Source: JBCBKZ01 sp039026975 (lineage in GTDB: Bacteria > Bacteroidota > Bacteroidia > J057). From it: a DNA stretch of 7,336 bases. This document shows positions 5,942-7,336 of this stretch, in pieces (within the stretch, counting starts at the first letter, position 1; each line of letters starts with the position of its first letter). Under the pieces are notes generated by a model. The model made no database searches. It was not told where the DNA came from and saw only the letters and a list, made by a program, of their open reading frames with translations. Both the position numbers and the translations under genes were made by a program. The stretch lies in contig JBCCLI010000341.1 in assembly GCA_039026975.1 (NCBI GenBank), forward strand, positions 1-7,336, in the 5' to 3' direction.

Positions 5942-6646
5942 CTATCTCTTAACTAAATCCAGGACATTCAGGGTTTTATTTTTCCCCTTGTATTGATCTA
6001 AAAAGAGCCTCACCTTGGGATAGGTTTCGTAGAATACATCTAAAATGAAGTCTATGGGGAGCTCGTCGAAGTGTCCATATTCCTCCAGATACTCCATGAA
6101 CTGATCATTTTCCAGGTTATAAGCCTGGAATTTAGTTCCATTCACAGGATCAAACTCCATGACGGGTACTTTCAAAAATTGGCAGAGTTCCTTATTGAAG
6201 GCGGGGGTAAGTTCCAGCCATTTTCCTTCCATCCATGCTTCCACATATCCATGAGGTACGAGCACATCATTTCCCAGGAACTCTATCAGCTTTTCAACGG
6301 CTATGTGATTTTTTACTTTGGCCAACCTTAACCTTGCAGGTATCCCTGCTGCTCGCAGGCATGAAATCAGAATTACAGATTTATCCAGGCAGTGAGCCTC
6401 TTTCTTTTCCATCATGCTGCCTGCCTTCCACTCTTCTACACCCAGATGAATGATGTAGGCGTTATACCGCCACTGATCTCTGACAGCTGTATATAAGGCC
6501 TCTATAATTTCTCTCTCGCTAGCACCCTCTTCCGGCATATGTCTCGACACAAAACCAGCCAATTCAGGATGGGAATAGTTGAAAAAAGTAGTTTCGCGAG
6601 TGTATAAGGCCCTGTCTTCTTTAGAGAGGAGTTGGATGTTAGCCAT
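5942..6646 (-). CDS. Transglutaminase-like (papain-fold) superfamily protein
   Basis: This 234-residue cytoplasmic protein has no signal peptide. The transglutaminase-like core spans ~45-150: helix SEREIIEALYTAVRDQWRYN, nucleophile region KKEAHCLDKS with Cys86, the helix ILISCLRAAGIPARLRLA, and the second catalytic strand PHGYVEAWMEGKWLELTPAFN with His132. The acid normally found in 'W-x-x-x-D-P' is Thr147 here (WLELTPAFN); from memory, 'TPAFN' recurs in a bacterial subfamily, so this looks like a subfamily feature rather than damage. Family members act as cysteine proteases, amidases or acyl-transfer enzymes; the target is unknown. The remaining ~80 residues are an acidic C-terminal segment. 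The gene converges with the hydrolase gene, stop to stop, and diverges from the exported-protein gene at 6841. Start is the ATG at 6646; no strong Shine-Dalgarno sequence. Probably unrelated to the monooxygenase cassette. Confidence 0.86.
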   Translation of the reverse strand: MANIQLLSKEDRALYTRETTFFNYSHPELAGFVSRHMPEEGASEREIIEALYTAVRDQWRYNAYIIHLGVEEWKAGSMMEKKEAHCLDKSVILISCLRAAGIPARLRLAKVKNHIAVEKLIEFLGNDVLVPHGYVEAWMEGKWLELTPAFNKELCQFLKVPVMEFDPVNGTKFQAYNLENDQFMEYLEEYGHFDELPIDFILDVFYETYPKVRLFLDQYKGKNKTLNVLDLVKR

Positions 6647-6840
6647 GATCTTTTAGACGTTTTTGATTGTCTTCAGATTAAGAAAGTGTAAATAGGGAAG
6701 GAAGTTAGCCAAAAAGTATCTACCTAAATAGGATAGATTGAAATAGTTATAGTGTAGTTTATAGAATTATTCATATTTTCTGCACATAAAGAAATTGTTG
6801 ACTGTATCTGATATATAAAGCCTGAAACACACATCTGCCT
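6647..6840. promoter_or_regulatory. Divergent promoter region (motifs unresolved)
   Basis: This 194-base A/T-rich gap separates the starts of the transglutaminase-like gene (leftward) and the exported-protein gene (rightward), so it must carry the promoters of both unless transcripts arise elsewhere. On the minus strand, TACTTTTT (6712-6719) matches 7 of 8 bases of TAnnTTTG, but no TTG lies at the right distance. On the plus strand TTGACT (6798-6803) is followed by TATAAA (6814-6819) at too short a spacing. No palindrome or coding frame worth reporting was seen. Confidence 0.4.
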
Positions 6841-7336
6841 ATGAAAACGGTCGAAAGAGCGCATTTCCGCTTCCCTCATGTAAACCGTATTGTTTATTTC
6901 ATACTAATTGGGATCTTATTTTTTACCTACCCATCCTCCTTACAAGCGCAAAAGACTCTGAGTATTTTTATGATTCAGGATGATGATGGTTCCGGGACTC
7001 AGAGCTTTGCTGATCAGGTAAAAACAGAGATAGAAGCCCTTTTGGGAAGCCGGATAGAGGTGGAATTCATCGTTAATCTTGTCCCTAAAGATCCTGTAGA
7101 CTTTGAGGAGCTGGTAACCAGGGCGTATGCACGAGAAGAAGGAGATGTAGTGATAGGGGTGGGCACTAACTCTTCCAATAAGCTGGCCAAGAAGGCAGAA
7201 TTCTCAAAGCCTACCATCCTAACCATCATCCTGGACAGAGAACTGCAAGGACTTCCCATCACAGAGGAAGGTAGCTCTGGAATTCCTAATCTGTGTTACA
7301 TAGAATCCCCCTTTGATATCTCAAGGGACTTTACCA
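6841..7336 (+). CDS. Exported periplasmic-binding-protein-like protein (cut by right edge)
   Basis: A continuous frame of 165 codons runs from the ATG at 6841 to the window end with no stop; an in-frame TGA at 6823-6825 supports this start. Residues ~1-37 are a long signal peptide: a basic stretch to Arg16, the hydrophobic segment IVYFILIGILFFTY, and cleavage after 'SLQAQ'. The mature part begins KTLSIFMIQDDD, continues with an amphipathic helix, then GDVVIGVGTNSSNKLAKKAE and KPTILTIILD. This alternation of 'D-V-V-I-G-G-T-x-x-S' and 'P-T-I-L-x-x-x-L-D' resembles the lobe of type 1 periplasmic binding proteins, as in ABC substrate-binding families such as PF04392. It probably binds a ligand in the periplasm or anchors a multi-domain envelope protein; the downstream part is not visible. 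The gene is certain, the fold moderately likely, the ligand unknown. Confidence 0.78.
   Translation, partial: MKTVERAHFRFPHVNRIVYFILIGILFFTYPSSLQAQKTLSIFMIQDDDGSGTQSFADQVKTEIEALLGSRIEVEFIVNLVPKDPVDFEELVTRAYAREEGDVVIGVGTNSSNKLAKKAEFSKPTILTIILDRELQGLPITEEGSSGIPNLCYIESPFDISRDFT

Noticed and set aside
6071..6453. Plus-strand open frames inside the transglutaminase-like gene
   Set aside because: They overlap a gene with convincing catalytic motifs and have no domain features of their own.
6795..6820. TTGTTGACT and TATATAAAG as a promoter for the exported-protein gene
   Set aside because: The spacing between elements is 10-13 bases, too short for a primary sigma factor, and the second box matches TAnnTTTG poorly.
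7014..7262. Minus-strand open frame near the right edge
   Set aside because: It is antisense to the exported-protein gene, which has a signal peptide and an uninterrupted frame to the window end.

Overview
The window (7336 bases, roughly 40-45% G+C by eye) looks like chromosome from a member of the Bacteroidota, probably a Cytophagales-type organism. The evidence is short signal peptides ending in '...KAQ' or '...QAQ', mostly weak or absent Shine-Dalgarno sequences, -7-like TAnnTTTG boxes, and protein types common in that phylum. This placement is inferred from style, not from a marker gene.

Layout from left to right. (1) A leftward run, read from right to left: a TetR-type repressor (3187-3780), a cytoplasmic FrnE/DsbA-like thioredoxin-fold protein (2373-3080), an AraC-type regulator (1518-2327), a secreted DUF885 metallohydrolase-like protein (165-1466), and the first 51 codons of another secreted protein cut by the left edge (1-155). 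A terminator-like hairpin just after the AraC stop codon may split this run. (2) A rightward pair divergent from the TetR gene: a flavin-containing monooxygenase (3852-5189) and an alpha/beta hydrolase (5189-5938). The stop of the first overlaps the start of the second by one base. (3) A leftward transglutaminase-like gene (5942-6646) that converges on the hydrolase with only 3 bases between the stop codons. (4) A rightward gene (6841 to the right edge, incomplete) for an exported protein that resembles a periplasmic substrate-binding protein.

The functional centre is the TetR / monooxygenase / hydrolase cassette. The 71-base gap between the divergent TetR and monooxygenase genes holds a perfect inverted repeat (11-base arms, 4-base spacer, 3797-3822). 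It lies between two near-mirror-image promoter candidates, a simple arrangement for an autoregulated, ligand-released switch. A monooxygenase tightly coupled to an esterase-type hydrolase suggests 'oxygenate, then hydrolyse': for example Baeyer-Villiger conversion of a ketone to an ester followed by ester cleavage, or detoxification of a xenobiotic. The actual substrate cannot be read from the sequence.

No tRNA, rRNA, CRISPR array, insertion sequence or phage gene was seen. The window looks like ordinary chromosome with one well-formed inducible catabolic or detoxification cassette. I found no clear evidence of an entirely new class of system.
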